NCBI RefSeq assembly: GCF_013337765.1
Contig: NZ_VBSB01000008.1
Coordinates: forward strand, 186,001 to 250,000
Length of the DNA: 64,000 bases
Reading direction: 5' to 3'
Source of the DNA: Mycolicibacterium sphagni
GTDB lineage: Bacteria > Actinomycetota > Actinomycetes > Mycobacteriales > Mycobacteriaceae
This document shows, piece after piece, positions 8,792-17,407 of this stretch. The notes below the pieces were generated by a model. That model was not told where the DNA came from and searched no databases. It worked only from the letters and a program-made list of their open reading frames with translations. Each line of letters begins with the position of its first letter. Within the stretch, counting starts at the first letter, position 1. Position numbers and translations under genes: made by a program.

Positions 8792-9928
8792 GTGGACCTG
8801 CCGCGCCTCGACACCGACACGGCGCACCTGGCCGACGTGGTGCCGTCGGTCCTGGCGGCGATGGGGGTTGCCGGATTCGAGCCACGCTTTGACTTAGCCG
8901 AGCCTGTGGCCGGGGCATGTGTCCTGCTGGTCGACGGCTTGGGTGCCGAACTTCTCGACGCCCATGCCGAGGACGCGCCGGTGCTGGCCGGGATGCGCGG
9001 CCGCAGCCTGCACGTGGGGTTCCCCTCGACGACCGCGGCCGGACTCGCCGCGGTGGGCACCGGCTGCCAGTCGGGTGGGCACGGCATGGTCGGCTACTCG
9101 TTTCGGCTGCCCGACGTCGGCATCATGAACGCGCTGCGCTGGCGACCCCACCCGTGGGGTGACGACCTGCGAGACACGGCTGTACCCGAGGAGATTCAGC
9201 CGCTGCCCACCACCTTCGAGCGGGCGGCGTCGGCAGGCATCGCCGTCAGCGTGATCTCGGGTGCGGAGTTCACCGGCTCTGGCCTGACCCGGGCGGTGTT
9301 GCGCGGCGGGCGCTACGTCGGTGTGCACGGTCTCGGTGACCTGGCCGCTGCGGTCGGCGCCACGATCGCCGACGGTGGCTTCTGCTACGGCTACCACGCC
9401 GACCTCGACCTCATCGGCCACGTCTACGGGCCGGGTTCGCCGGCCTGGCGGATGCAGCTACGCCAGGTGGACCGGCTGGTGGAGTCCGTCGTCGACGGAC
9501 TGCCGGCCGGTGGCCTGCTCGCTGTCGTGGCCGATCACGGCATGGTGGTCGTTGACAGCGCAGCGATCGTCGATATCGATTCTGCTGCAGCACTTCTCGA
9601 TGGCACGACTGCCATTGCGGGTGAAGCTCGCGCCCGTCACGTCTATGTGCGCGACGGCGCGGCTGCCGACGTTCTCGCACGGTGGCGGGAGTCGTTGGCA
9701 GACCAAGCCTGGGTCGTCTCTCGCGAGGAGGCGATCGCCGCCGGCTGGTTCGGCGAGGCCGTTGACGACCGGGTGCGGCCGCGGATCGGCGACGTGGTGG
9801 CGGCCACCAAAGGCCAAGCCGCGCTGGTGCGAAGGACCGTCGAGCCGATGGAGTCCGCGCTGATCGGCCACCACGGGTCGTTGACCAGTGCCGAGCAGCG
9901 GGTGCCGTTGCTGCTGGCCTACGGCTGA
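8792..9928 (+). CDS. Alkaline phosphatase superfamily protein (nucleotide pyrophosphatase/phosphodiesterase type)
   Basis: A 378-residue member of the nucleotide pyrophosphatase branch of the alkaline phosphatase superfamily. The metal and nucleophile pattern is present in order: Asp in LLVDGLG, the Thr nucleophile in FPSTTAAG near residue 80, Asp and His in YHADLDLIGH, AspHis in VADHGM and His in LIGHHGS near the end. It probably hydrolyses phosphodiester or pyrophosphate bonds, but the substrate cannot be read from the sequence. There is no signal peptide, so it is probably cytoplasmic. It starts at GTG, 21 bases after modA, and its end overlaps the convergent nitroreductase gene by 10 bases. 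Confidence 0.85.
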   Translation: MDLPRLDTDTAHLADVVPSVLAAMGVAGFEPRFDLAEPVAGACVLLVDGLGAELLDAHAEDAPVLAGMRGRSLHVGFPSTTAAGLAAVGTGCQSGGHGMVGYSFRLPDVGIMNALRWRPHPWGDDLRDTAVPEEIQPLPTTFERAASAGIAVSVISGAEFTGSGLTRAVLRGGRYVGVHGLGDLAAAVGATIADGGFCYGYHADLDLIGHVYGPGSPAWRMQLRQVDRLVESVVDGLPAGGLLAVVADHGMVVVDSAAIVDIDSAAALLDGTTAIAGEARARHVYVRDGAAADVLARWRESLADQAWVVSREEAIAAGWFGEAVDDRVRPRIGDVVAATKGQAALVRRTVEPMESALIGHHGSLTSAEQRVPLLLAYG

Positions 9929-10584
9929 GGCGCGCCCGGGGCGTTCAGCAGGTCGTCGGCGGGGGCATCCCACCGGTCGAGGTTCACCGCCGCCGACAGG
10001 GGGCGTCGCCGAAGCGGCCCGTGCCTGCCCCGCGGCCAGCCGACGACAACGTGGCCGGCGATCAGCCAACCGTCGGGCACCCCGACCGCCTCGCGTAGCA
10101 GTTCGGCCCCACCGTAGGACGCCCACCCCGTCGGGCAGGCGCCGAGGCCCTGCGCCCGCGCGGCCAGCAGGAAGTTCTGCATCGCCGGGAAAATCGACCC
10201 GCCCAGCAGGAGCTCCGAGGCCGTCGGATAGTGCTGCTGGGCGAACAGCACAGAGGTGAATTCACCTGCGCGGTCGTGCAATTCGTAGGTGGCGCGGTTG
10301 TTGCGGGCCTGCCTGCTGGTGTCGTCGGGTGCGGGCCTGCTCATGCCGTAGACCGGCTCGATGACCTCGAGCGCACGCGCGGCCGCTTTGGCGACGACCG
10401 CACGTTGTTCGGGCGAGCGCAGCACCACGAACCGCCAGCCCTGCGCGTTCGCCCCCGAGGGCGCCCAGACGGCGGCTTGCAGGCAGCGGCTCAGCGTCGC
10501 GTCGTCGACGGGTTCGGAGGTGAACCGCCTGATCGTTCTGGCGGTCGACATCACGTCCCAGATATCGCTGCTGGTGGCTTTCAC
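9919..10584 (-). CDS. Nitroreductase family FMN oxidoreductase
   Basis: A 221-residue nitroreductase-fold protein. Visible landmarks are TARTIRRFTSEPVDDATL near residue 15, the AAVWAPSGANAQGWRFVV flavin-binding block near 40 and GLGACPTGWA near 150. Members reduce nitro groups or act as FMN-dependent dehydrogenases using NAD(P)H. The frame is open further upstream, but the GTG at 10584 overlaps the stop of the preceding GGDEF gene (GTGA), which fixes it as the start and implies co-translation. The real substrate is unknown. The tie to a diguanylate cyclase-like gene may be simple operon neighbourhood. Confidence 0.85.
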   Translation of the reverse strand: MKATSSDIWDVMSTARTIRRFTSEPVDDATLSRCLQAAVWAPSGANAQGWRFVVLRSPEQRAVVAKAAARALEVIEPVYGMSRPAPDDTSRQARNNRATYELHDRAGEFTSVLFAQQHYPTASELLLGGSIFPAMQNFLLAARAQGLGACPTGWASYGGAELLREAVGVPDGWLIAGHVVVGWPRGRHGPLRRRPLSAAVNLDRWDAPADDLLNAPGAPQP

Positions 10585-11843
10585 CACGCCGACTCGCGAA
10601 GCCGGGCCTTGTGCCGATACATGTCGACGTCGGCCTTGCGGATCAGTTCCTCGGCATCGTCGGTGTGGCCCCAGGTCCATCCCATGGATGCGGTGACGTG
10701 GAATTCGTCGGCGTCGACGGCGTACTCGCCGGTCATCGCCGAACAGACGGTCGAGGCCAGGTCGGCGACCTCGTCGACCCCGGCCGCCCCGACGACGAGG
10801 ACGACGAACTCGTCACCGCCGAGGCGGTAGACCGAATTCGGTTCTGGTACAGCCTGACTCATCCGTCGGGCGACTTCGACGAGGACATCGTCGCCGGCGG
10901 CGTGCCCGTGCAGGTCGTTGACCTGTTTGAAGCCGTCGAGATCCATGAAGATCAGCCCGAGCGGGGCGGTCGGCTGGCTCGCGCGATACCGCTCGACCCG
11001 GGTGACTAGGGCGTGCCGGTTGTGTAATCCGGTGAGCCGATCGGTCGCGACCAGCCTGGCGAGTTCGGCTTCGGCCACCCGACGGGCCGTGACGTCCTGA
11101 AATTGGGCGATGATCACGTCGTCGACGCCGTACTCGTGCCCGGGTGCCAGGACCGCGTTGCGCTGCACCCAGATGGTGGTCCCGTCCGGGCGAATGTAAC
11201 GGTGCTCAGCGGAGATGTGGGAAACCTCGCCGGAGACCAGACGGCGGTGCTCGTCCATCGCGGCGTCCAACTCGTCGGGGTGCACGAAGTCGCGGTAGGT
11301 GGAGCCGGTGAGTTGTTCGGCGGTGCAGCCGACGAGCTGGCACAGCGCGGGATTCACGATCAGAGCTCGGCCGGCTGTGGTCAGGACCGCCTCGCCGAAC
11401 GGCGCATTGGCCATTCTGAGTTGGAACAGCCGCAACGCCTCGTCACGAGCCTGCTCGGCCTCGACCCGCGCTGTCACATCGATGGCCTGGACGATGAAGC
11501 CCCGCACCTCGCCGTCGACGACGTCGGGAATGTAGGAGGTCTGGAACTTCCGTCGCGTCCGCTGGGTATCCATCAGCGTGGATTCGAATATCTGCGGCTC
11601 GCCGGCCAGCGCGCCTTCGACATGCGGGTGGATCCGCTCGAACACGATGTCGCCGACGATCTCGCGCATGTGTTTGCCGCGGATTTCCTGAGGCGTGAGC
11701 CCGACGTAGTCGAAGTAGGAATTGTTGGCGAACACGTGGTGCAGCTGGTGATCCCAATACCCGATCATCGCCGGCAAGCTGTCGAAGAGCAGCCGGAGTC
11801 GGCGAAACTCTTCGGTAGCGTTGAGTGCTTCGTCGGGCGCCAC
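10581..11843 (-). CDS. PAS-PAS-GGDEF diguanylate cyclase-like sensor
   Basis: A 420-residue soluble signalling protein. The first PAS domain covers about residues 15-130 (LPAMIGYWDHQLHHVFANNSY) and the second about 145-265 (NAPFGEAVLTTAGRALIVNP). A GGDEF domain covers about 270-420, with DRLTGLHNRHAL, FMDLDGFKQVND and an intact RLGGDEFVVL active-site loop. Intact GGDEF domains make cyclic di-GMP from two GTP. No EAL domain and no obvious RXXD inhibitory site precede the motif. It lacks membrane segments, so the PAS domains would sense a cytoplasmic cue. It is co-translated with the nitroreductase gene downstream. Confidence 0.92.
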   Translation of the reverse strand: MAPDEALNATEEFRRLRLLFDSLPAMIGYWDHQLHHVFANNSYFDYVGLTPQEIRGKHMREIVGDIVFERIHPHVEGALAGEPQIFESTLMDTQRTRRKFQTSYIPDVVDGEVRGFIVQAIDVTARVEAEQARDEALRLFQLRMANAPFGEAVLTTAGRALIVNPALCQLVGCTAEQLTGSTYRDFVHPDELDAAMDEHRRLVSGEVSHISAEHRYIRPDGTTIWVQRNAVLAPGHEYGVDDVIIAQFQDVTARRVAEAELARLVATDRLTGLHNRHALVTRVERYRASQPTAPLGLIFMDLDGFKQVNDLHGHAAGDDVLVEVARRMSQAVPEPNSVYRLGGDEFVVLVVGAAGVDEVADLASTVCSAMTGEYAVDADEFHVTASMGWTWGHTDDAEELIRKADVDMYRHKARLRESAW

Positions 11844-11962
11844 TACGTCCCTCGGGTTGCTGCGGTGTGCTCGGAGTGCCTGGATGGTTCAAACACTGGC
11901 TGTCCAACCTACCGTGCCGCGTGGTTGCCGAGATCGGCGCGTGGCCCGCTACGGTCTGGGTC

Positions 11963-12709
11963 GTGATCGTTCTCCTTCCGCCGTCGGAGACCAAGCGCAG
12001 CGGCGGCGACGGCCCCCCGCTACGGTTCGGTGAACTGGGCAGTCCCGCGCTCGACCCGCTGCGCCGGGAACTGGTCGACGAGCTCGTCGCGCTGGCCTCC
12101 GAGCCTGCCGCGTGCCGTCGTGCGCTGGGGATCTCCCCCGCCCAGGATGCCGAGATCGAACGCAACGCCACGCTGCTGAGCTCACCGACGCTGCCTGCGA
12201 TCAACCGCTACACCGGGGTGCTCTACGACGCCCTTGACGTGGAGTCGCTCCGGGGTGCTGCCGCCACCCGCGCCCGCGCCCGGCTGGCCGTGGGCTCTGC
12301 CCTATTCGGGCTGCTTCGCGCTGACGACCGGATACCGGCCTACCGGTTGTCGGCCTCGTCCAAACTTCCCGGCAGTGCGACGCTGGCCTCTCGGTGGCGT
12401 CCCGTCCTGGAGCCGGTGCTGGCCGAGCTGGCCGCCACCGAGCTCGTCGTCGATCTGCGCTCGGGGTCCTACGCCGGGCTCGGCAAGCTGCCCGATGCGG
12501 TACGCGTCGATGTCCTCGCCGAGCATCCCGACGGTCGCCGCACGGTCGTCACGCATTTCAACAAAGCGCACAAGGGGCGCCTGGCCCGGGTGCTTGCCTC
12601 GACCCGGTCCGAACCTGGCGACGCGGGCGCCGTCGCCGCGGTGGCGCGCCGGGCGGGCATGCAGGTCGAACGACGCGGCAATGACCTCACCGTCGTCGTC
12701 CCGGCCTGA
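11963..12709 (+). CDS. yaaA: YaaA/DUF328 peroxide-stress protein
   Basis: A 248-residue protein of the YaaA (UPF0246) family, in which Escherichia coli YaaA lowers free iron and limits DNA damage under peroxide. The family signature opens the protein (VIVLLPPSETKRSGG), and NRYTGVLYDAL, DDRIPAYRLSAS and VVTHFNKAHKGRLAR follow in the usual order. The frame is open upstream, but GTG 11963 places the conserved LLPPSETK block at the very N-terminus, as in the family. It probably heads a short operon with the methyltransferase downstream, separated by two copies of a 65-bp repeat. Confidence 0.88.
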   Translation: MIVLLPPSETKRSGGDGPPLRFGELGSPALDPLRRELVDELVALASEPAACRRALGISPAQDAEIERNATLLSSPTLPAINRYTGVLYDALDVESLRGAAATRARARLAVGSALFGLLRADDRIPAYRLSASSKLPGSATLASRWRPVLEPVLAELAATELVVDLRSGSYAGLGKLPDAVRVDVLAEHPDGRRTVVTHFNKAHKGRLARVLASTRSEPGDAGAVAAVARRAGMQVERRGNDLTVVVPA

Positions 12710-12729
12710 CGGGTGCCAGGATGGACGGC

Positions 12730-12794
12730 ATGAGCGACGCGTGCGGAGCGAATCAACAGCGGGCATGCGGGCGCCGAGCCTGCGAGGGGACCGC
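12730..12794 (+). repeat. Copy 1 of a 65-bp tandem repeat with a start/stop-overlapping mini-ORF (MIRU-like)
   Basis: The unit begins at an ATG and ends just before the next ATG. Within it, ATGAGCGACGCG opens a 22-codon frame (start MSDACGANQQ) whose TGA overlaps the ATG of the next unit as ATGA. A GAGGGG ribosome site sits 5 bases before that next ATG. The layout matches the published description of mycobacterial interspersed repetitive units, which insert at start/stop overlaps inside operons and keep translational coupling. Identity with a named MIRU class cannot be shown by eye. Confidence 0.85.
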
Positions 12795-12859
12795 ATGAGC
12801 GACGCTTGCGGAGCGAATCAACAGCGGGCATGCGGGCGCCGAGCCTGCGAGGGGACCGC
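12795..12859 (+). repeat. Copy 2 of the 65-bp tandem repeat (MIRU-like)
   Basis: This differs from copy 1 by a single base (GACGCT instead of GACGCG at unit position 12). It encodes the same 22-residue mini-peptide, whose TGA (12861-12863) overlaps the ATG of the methyltransferase gene at 12860. Because 65 is not a multiple of three, each copy changes frame, and the ATGA overlap restores coupling. The near-identity of the two copies points to a recent duplication. Confidence 0.85.
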
Positions 12860-13459
12860 ATGAGCACCCGCTGGCAGAAGTCGACGGCACCCCGCGGCGA
12901 CGACTATGACGCCCGGTGGAAATCACTGGCCGAGGCCGGCCAGAACATCCACGGCGAGGCGGATCTGATCGAGAGCCTGTTGCGTGAGTCCGGCGGCAAA
13001 TCGGTGCTCGACGCGGGCTGCGGCACCGGCCGGGTGGCCATCGAACTGGCCAACCGCGGCGTGTCGGTGGTCGGCGTCGACTCCGACGCCGAGATGTTGG
13101 CCGCAGCGCGGGACAAGGCGCCGCAGCTGAGGTGGGTCGAGGCCGATCTGGCCGACCTGACGGCGGCGGACGTCGACCGCGTCAACCTCGTTGCGTTGGC
13201 CGGCAACGTGATGATCTTTCTGGAGCCGGGGACCGAGGCACGGGTGCTCGCTGCGCTGGCTGGGCGGCTGACACCGGGTGGACTGCTGGTCGCCGGGTTT
13301 TCTGTGCGTCCCGATCGCCTGTCGCTGCAGCAGTACGACAGGGCGGCCGACGAGGCCGGCCTGGTTCCGGTGGTGCGCTGGGCGACGTGGGACCGCGCGC
13401 CGTTCGGCGGGGGCGATTACGCGGTGTCGGTGCACCGGTTGCGCCGTTCGCCACGCTGA
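12860..13459 (+). CDS. Class I SAM-dependent methyltransferase
   Basis: A 199-residue methyltransferase with a clear Rossmann SAM site: motif I SVLDAGCGTGRVAIELANRG near residue 45, motif II VVGVDSDAEML near 70 and a motif IV-like region near 105-120 (VNLVALAGNVMIFLEPG). The target is unknown. The frame is open into the upstream repeat, but ATG 12860 with a GAGGGG ribosome site 5 bases before it gives the natural N-terminus STRWQKSTAPRGDDYD. It follows yaaA and two repeat copies, so it is probably read from the same transcript. Confidence 0.88.
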   Translation: MSTRWQKSTAPRGDDYDARWKSLAEAGQNIHGEADLIESLLRESGGKSVLDAGCGTGRVAIELANRGVSVVGVDSDAEMLAAARDKAPQLRWVEADLADLTAADVDRVNLVALAGNVMIFLEPGTEARVLAALAGRLTPGGLLVAGFSVRPDRLSLQQYDRAADEAGLVPVVRWATWDRAPFGGGDYAVSVHRLRRSPR

Positions 13460-13609
13460 AGTAACTGTCGCCAGCGAAAATGTTGGTAAAACGGGGGGTG
13501 GCCAGTGCAGAAAGCGTTCGCTAGGCTCGTTATCCGGTGCCGGTAGGTTGACTGCGAGATCGTTGCTGGCGAGTCTGCTTTATCGGTGCGATCAGGGGAG
13601 GACTGCTTG

Positions 13610-14734
13610 ATGCGATCGGCGTTCTCGGGTCGTCCCGCGAACCAGTACTACACCCTCACAGCGTTGCTGGCCGCCCGCGGCGCACAGACCTACACCTCCA
13701 GGGTGATCGCGGGATGCGTCTTCACGCTGGGCCTCATCACGGTGGGGACAATCAGCAGCTCGGCTGGGTTTCAGTGGAAGATCGGCCGAGAGCTGCTGAT
13801 CGCGGTCGGCGTCCTGTGCTTCGTCTCCACGTTCATCTGGCTGCGGCACCGCTGGCCGACCAGGACCGAGTCGGCGTTGCTGGTGGCGATCGCGGCGGTC
13901 GCCATTCCGATCGGGACCATCATTCCGGCGATCCCGATGTACGGCCTGCTGGGCTCGTCATCGTTCGCGTTGATCATTGGCTACACAGCCCTGTTCCACG
14001 GCCCGCGGCTGCTGGCCTCGATCCTGACCGTCGCTGTCGCCACGCTGGTCTACCTGGGGTCGCGGATGGTCCACGTCGACCTTGCGCTGGCCCTGGCCGG
14101 CGGCGCGTTGATGCTGCTGCTCTACGTATTCGCCGCGTTCTCGTGCCGGCTGGTGGTGTGGCTGAGCGGAACCGAGGCGGACGCCGACGCCGTCGAACCC
14201 CTCACCGGGCTGCTCAACCGGGACGCCTTCTACCTGCAGACCGCGACGCTGCTGGCCTCCCGTAACCGCGACGACGACCGCTTCCTGGTGATCGGCGTGG
14301 TCAATATCGACAGCTTTGCGGCCATGGTCTCGGTCGCAGGCAATCGCGGTGGCAACCGGGCGCGGATCGCCGCCGGGCAGGCGCTGCGCGAAACAGTGCG
14401 CCGCGATGCGATCGTCGGCCATGTCGGCGACGCCGAATTCTTCGTCGCCGACTGCTTCACCACCCCTGACTCGTCACCGTTGATCGAGCGCATCCGCGGT
14501 GCCATCGCGGCGACGCCGGCCGGCATGACGGCCAGCATCGGGGTGGTCAGCACCCCGCTGCGTCCGCTCGTCGAACACCCGCCCCACGAGATCCTCGACG
14601 AGATCGTCGCGCTGGCCACCACGGCGATGTACGAAGCGCGCCGGGCAGGCGGCAATCAGGCCCGCTACGTGGTGCGACCGAACCTGAGCTTCTCCGACGA
14701 CGAGACCGACGGATACGACACCCCGCTGTTGTGA
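13610..14734 (+). CDS. Membrane GGDEF-domain protein with a degenerate active site
   Basis: A 374-residue protein. The N-terminal half (about residues 20-190) holds six hydrophobic segments, and the C-terminal half is a GGDEF fold recognisable from EPLTGLLNRDAFYL and GMTASIGVVST. The active-site loop reads VGDAEFF instead of GGDEF: the second Gly is Asp and the metal-binding Asp is Ala, so cyclase activity is unlikely. It may bind nucleotide or act through dimerisation. ATG 13610 is preferred over an upstream start because AGGGGAGG lies about 5 bases before it. It stands alone, facing a convergent SnoaL-like gene. Confidence 0.85.
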   Translation: MRSAFSGRPANQYYTLTALLAARGAQTYTSRVIAGCVFTLGLITVGTISSSAGFQWKIGRELLIAVGVLCFVSTFIWLRHRWPTRTESALLVAIAAVAIPIGTIIPAIPMYGLLGSSSFALIIGYTALFHGPRLLASILTVAVATLVYLGSRMVHVDLALALAGGALMLLLYVFAAFSCRLVVWLSGTEADADAVEPLTGLLNRDAFYLQTATLLASRNRDDDRFLVIGVVNIDSFAAMVSVAGNRGGNRARIAAGQALRETVRRDAIVGHVGDAEFFVADCFTTPDSSPLIERIRGAIAATPAGMTASIGVVSTPLRPLVEHPPHEILDEIVALATTAMYEARRAGGNQARYVVRPNLSFSDDETDGYDTPLL

Positions 14735-14738
14735 GCCC

Positions 14739-15137
14739 TCACCTGCCCGCTCGGTGGACATCGGCGGGCGCCGCAGGAGAATCCGGGTCGATCTCCACGC
14801 CGTAGGACGTGATCGACACGATCTCGCTGCCGGCGAATTGGCAGATGTGGCAACTGGCGACGATGGTGACACCGTCCGGCCGCTGGTACCGGCCGAGCAC
14901 CTCGACGACGACGGTGTCGTTCTGCTCGACGGTCAGGCACCGGTCCCACGTCGCGACGGTGCCGGCCAGTCCGCCCGCGGTGTCACGGCAGGTGGCGATG
15001 ACGGCGTCGGCGCCTTCCAGCACCGAGAAGCCGACAATCGTCCACTGGACGTCACGGGCCAGGTGCGGCAGCGCCACCTCGAATCGGTGCTGCGCGAAGG
15101 CGCGCGCGATCTCCGCCCGACCGCCAACCTCGGTCAT
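14739..15137 (-). CDS. SnoaL-like (NTF2 fold) protein
   Basis: A 132-residue protein whose pattern suits the SnoaL/nuclear transport factor 2 fold: an N-terminal helix (EIARAFAQHRFEVALPHLARDVQW), then alternating strands with VFxV-type hydrophobic runs, and a C-terminal CHICQFAGSEIVSITSY block. Such proteins are small cone-shaped enzymes or ligand binders, and the function cannot be named. ATG 15137 has GGAGCGG just upstream and is preferred to a longer reading. It is divergent from the agmatinase-type gene, with 93 bases between the two starts. Confidence 0.75.
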   Translation of the reverse strand: MTEVGGRAEIARAFAQHRFEVALPHLARDVQWTIVGFSVLEGADAVIATCRDTAGGLAGTVATWDRCLTVEQNDTVVVEVLGRYQRPDGVTIVASCHICQFAGSEIVSITSYGVEIDPDSPAAPADVHRAGR

Positions 15138-15230
15138 ATCCGCTCCTGTCCCACACCCCGTCCTCGAGGCTAACGCCAAGCACGCGAAGCTGACCCTCGC
15201 CGGCCCGATAGCGGCGGTAATGTCTGCTCA

Positions 15231-16277
15231 ATGAGCCACGGCCACGATCACAAACCCGAGCGTGAACTTCCACCCGGTATGGCCGAGCAGCTGGATCTGC
15301 CGTATTCGGGCCTGGTTTCGTTCGGGCAGCGCCCCTTCCTGACCGAGCCCGAGCAGCTCGATAGCTGGAAGCCGGATGTGGCCATCGTCGGGGCACCGTT
15401 CGACATCGCCACCACCAACCGGCCCGGCGCCCGGTTCGGCCCGCGCGCGATCCGGGCCACCGCCTACGAGCCCGGGACCTATCACATGGATCTCGGACTG
15501 GAGATCTTCGACTGGCTGGAGGTCGTCGACTTCGGCGACGCGCACTGCCCACACGGATCCACCGAGGTCTCACACGCCAACATCCGCGAGCGGGTGCACA
15601 CCATCGCCTCGCGCGGCATCGTCCCGGTGGTCCTCGGCGGCGACCACTCGATCACCTGGCCGTCGGCCACCGCGGTCGCCGATGTGCACGGCTACGGCAA
15701 TGTCGGGATCGTGCATTTCGACGCACACGCCGACACCGCCGACATCATCGACGGCAACCTGGCCAGCCACGGCACCCCGATGCGCCGGTTGATCGAGTCC
15801 GGCGCGGTGCCGGGAACGCATTTCGTCCAGGTCGGGCTGCGCGGTTATTGGCCGCCACAGGACACCTTCGAATGGATGCAAGAACAGGGCATGGTCTGGC
15901 ACACCATGCAGGAGATCTGGGAGCTGGGCTTCAAGGAAGTGATGAAGCGAGCCGTCGGCGAAGCCCTCGCCAAGGCCGAGAAGCTTTATGTCTCCGTCGA
16001 TATCGATGTTCTCGACCCGGCCCACGCGCCCGGCACCGGAACCCCCGAGCCGGGCGGCATCACCAGCGCCGACCTGCTGCGGATGGTCCGGCAGCTCTGT
16101 CATGAGCACGATGTCGTCGGTGTCGACGTCGTCGAGGTCGCCCCTGCCTACGACCACGCCGAGCTGACGGTCAACGCCGCGCACCGCGTGGTGTTCGAGG
16201 CGCTGGGCGGGATGGCAGCCCGTCGCCGGGACGCGGCGAATGCCAAACCAGGCCCGCCGTCGCCATTGGCCACGTAG
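15231..16277 (+). CDS. speB: Agmatinase/guanidinobutyrase-type ureohydrolase
   Basis: A 348-residue member of the arginase/agmatinase family. All three Mn-binding motifs are present: VVLGGDHSITWP near residue 130, HFDAHADTAD near 160 and SVDIDVLDPAHAPGTGTPEPGG near 255. The enzyme hydrolyses a guanidino compound (agmatine, guanidinobutyrate or a relative) to urea and an amine. The family is hard to split by substrate, so the symbol speB is provisional. It starts at ATG 15231 and ends 6 bases before the convergent cluster that follows. Confidence 0.88.
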   Translation: MSHGHDHKPERELPPGMAEQLDLPYSGLVSFGQRPFLTEPEQLDSWKPDVAIVGAPFDIATTNRPGARFGPRAIRATAYEPGTYHMDLGLEIFDWLEVVDFGDAHCPHGSTEVSHANIRERVHTIASRGIVPVVLGGDHSITWPSATAVADVHGYGNVGIVHFDAHADTADIIDGNLASHGTPMRRLIESGAVPGTHFVQVGLRGYWPPQDTFEWMQEQGMVWHTMQEIWELGFKEVMKRAVGEALAKAEKLYVSVDIDVLDPAHAPGTGTPEPGGITSADLLRMVRQLCHEHDVVGVDVVEVAPAYDHAELTVNAAHRVVFEALGGMAARRRDAANAKPGPPSPLAT

Positions 16278-16282
16278 GGGTC

Positions 16283-17407
16283 TCAGTAGTCGGATTCGGC
16301 GGCGAGGATCTCGGCCAGGTAGGCGTCGGGTCCCGGTTGAGCCAGCCGGTTGCGGGCGAATCGGCGGACCCGGTCGCGGGCGTCGGCGGCCTCGGCCGTC
16401 TCGGCTCCGACGGTGACGGCAGTCGCCGACCAGTCCTGGTCCCAGGCCTGGGCGACGGCTACCGGCTGGTTCGCCGCATCGACGAGTTCGACACTCGCCC
16501 GCCCCGAATCATCGAGCGCGCCTGCGGCGGTAAAACCGTTGCAGCGCAGCTCGATCGGGATACCGCCGGGCGATCCGGGGCCCACCACCGCGACGTGCAC
16601 AACGGCACTGACCCGATCGCCATCGGCGGTCACCGCCCAGCTGACGGTGTCCTCCGCGGCGTCGAACACGCCACCGGGAACCGCGGACCAGGCCACTGAC
16701 GTGACTCCCCTGGCGATCAACCCGGCTGGCGCAGGTCCGGTGTCGGTGCCTGCGGCCAGCGCGTAGTCGTCTTGGTGTGCCGATGCCGGCGCCGCCGTCG
16801 TGTTCTCGACCGTGTCGGCCAGCTCAGCCCAGCCCGGGGCGTCGACGCCGATGTCCTGGGCCAGCTCCACACATCGGGCCACCAGGTCCACCACCCGCGG
16901 CTCACCGACGATCACGTGCAAGGTCAGCGCGGCAGCGTGCGGTGCCAGCAGCGCACTGATATCGGCGTCGAGGGTGTCCTCCCCCACAAAGTCCTCGACG
17001 TGCGCGGTGAGCAATGCGATCTCGGCATCGAGCAGCGCCGGGTCCAGCCCGGCGATACCGTCGCGAACGCTGGCCGGCCACCACCGGCGCAGCCAGTGCC
17101 CGATGGCGAGCCTGCGCAGCCCGTCCAATGTTCCGGGATGCACGTCCACGCCTGAAAGGTCCACTCCGGCGGCCTGCTCCGGTGGCTGCGCCGCGGCTGT
17201 GGCCACCGCGCGGTGCCCGGACTCGCCGAGTACGCGCCACAGCCAGTCGGCGCGGTCGGCGTCGGTCAAGGTGATCTGGGCTTGTTCGTGAGATTCATCG
17301 ACGGTCCATGCCAGCACCGCGCCGTCGACCTCCACGACCGCCACCAACGGCACGGTGGCGACTGCGGGGCCGATGCGCCACAGTCCGGATTCAGCGATCA
17401 GCCTCAC
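16283..17407 (-). CDS. Protein of unknown function, last gene of the TPR/CHAT cluster
   Basis: I do not recognise this 374-residue protein. The start is the GTG that overlaps the stop of the upstream 439-residue gene (GTGA), so the two are co-translated. The N-terminal half is mixed, with a Trp-rich helix around residue 105 (GHWLRRWWPASVRDGIAG). The C-terminal third (about residues 225-330) is rich in beta-strand patterns (TSVAWSAVPGGVFDAAEDTVSW, RVSAVVHVAVVGPGSPGG) and could be an Ig-like sandwich. There is no signal peptide and no membrane helix. Its only functional hint is membership of the cluster with the CHAT protease and TPR protein. Confidence 0.7.
   Translation of the reverse strand: MRLIAESGLWRIGPAVATVPLVAVVEVDGAVLAWTVDESHEQAQITLTDADRADWLWRVLGESGHRAVATAAAQPPEQAAGVDLSGVDVHPGTLDGLRRLAIGHWLRRWWPASVRDGIAGLDPALLDAEIALLTAHVEDFVGEDTLDADISALLAPHAAALTLHVIVGEPRVVDLVARCVELAQDIGVDAPGWAELADTVENTTAAPASAHQDDYALAAGTDTGPAPAGLIARGVTSVAWSAVPGGVFDAAEDTVSWAVTADGDRVSAVVHVAVVGPGSPGGIPIELRCNGFTAAGALDDSGRASVELVDAANQPVAVAQAWDQDWSATAVTVGAETAEAADARDRVRRFARNRLAQPGPDAYLAEILAAESDY

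Noticed and set aside
11103..11966. A 287-codon plus-strand frame over the PAS-GGDEF gene
   Set aside because: The opposite strand carries clear PAS and GGDEF domains. The plus frame is an antisense shadow.
12806..12859. Extending the methyltransferase N-terminus into the repeat
   Set aside because: The extra residues come from the second 65-bp repeat, and ATG 12860 has a ribosome site and the ATGA overlap.
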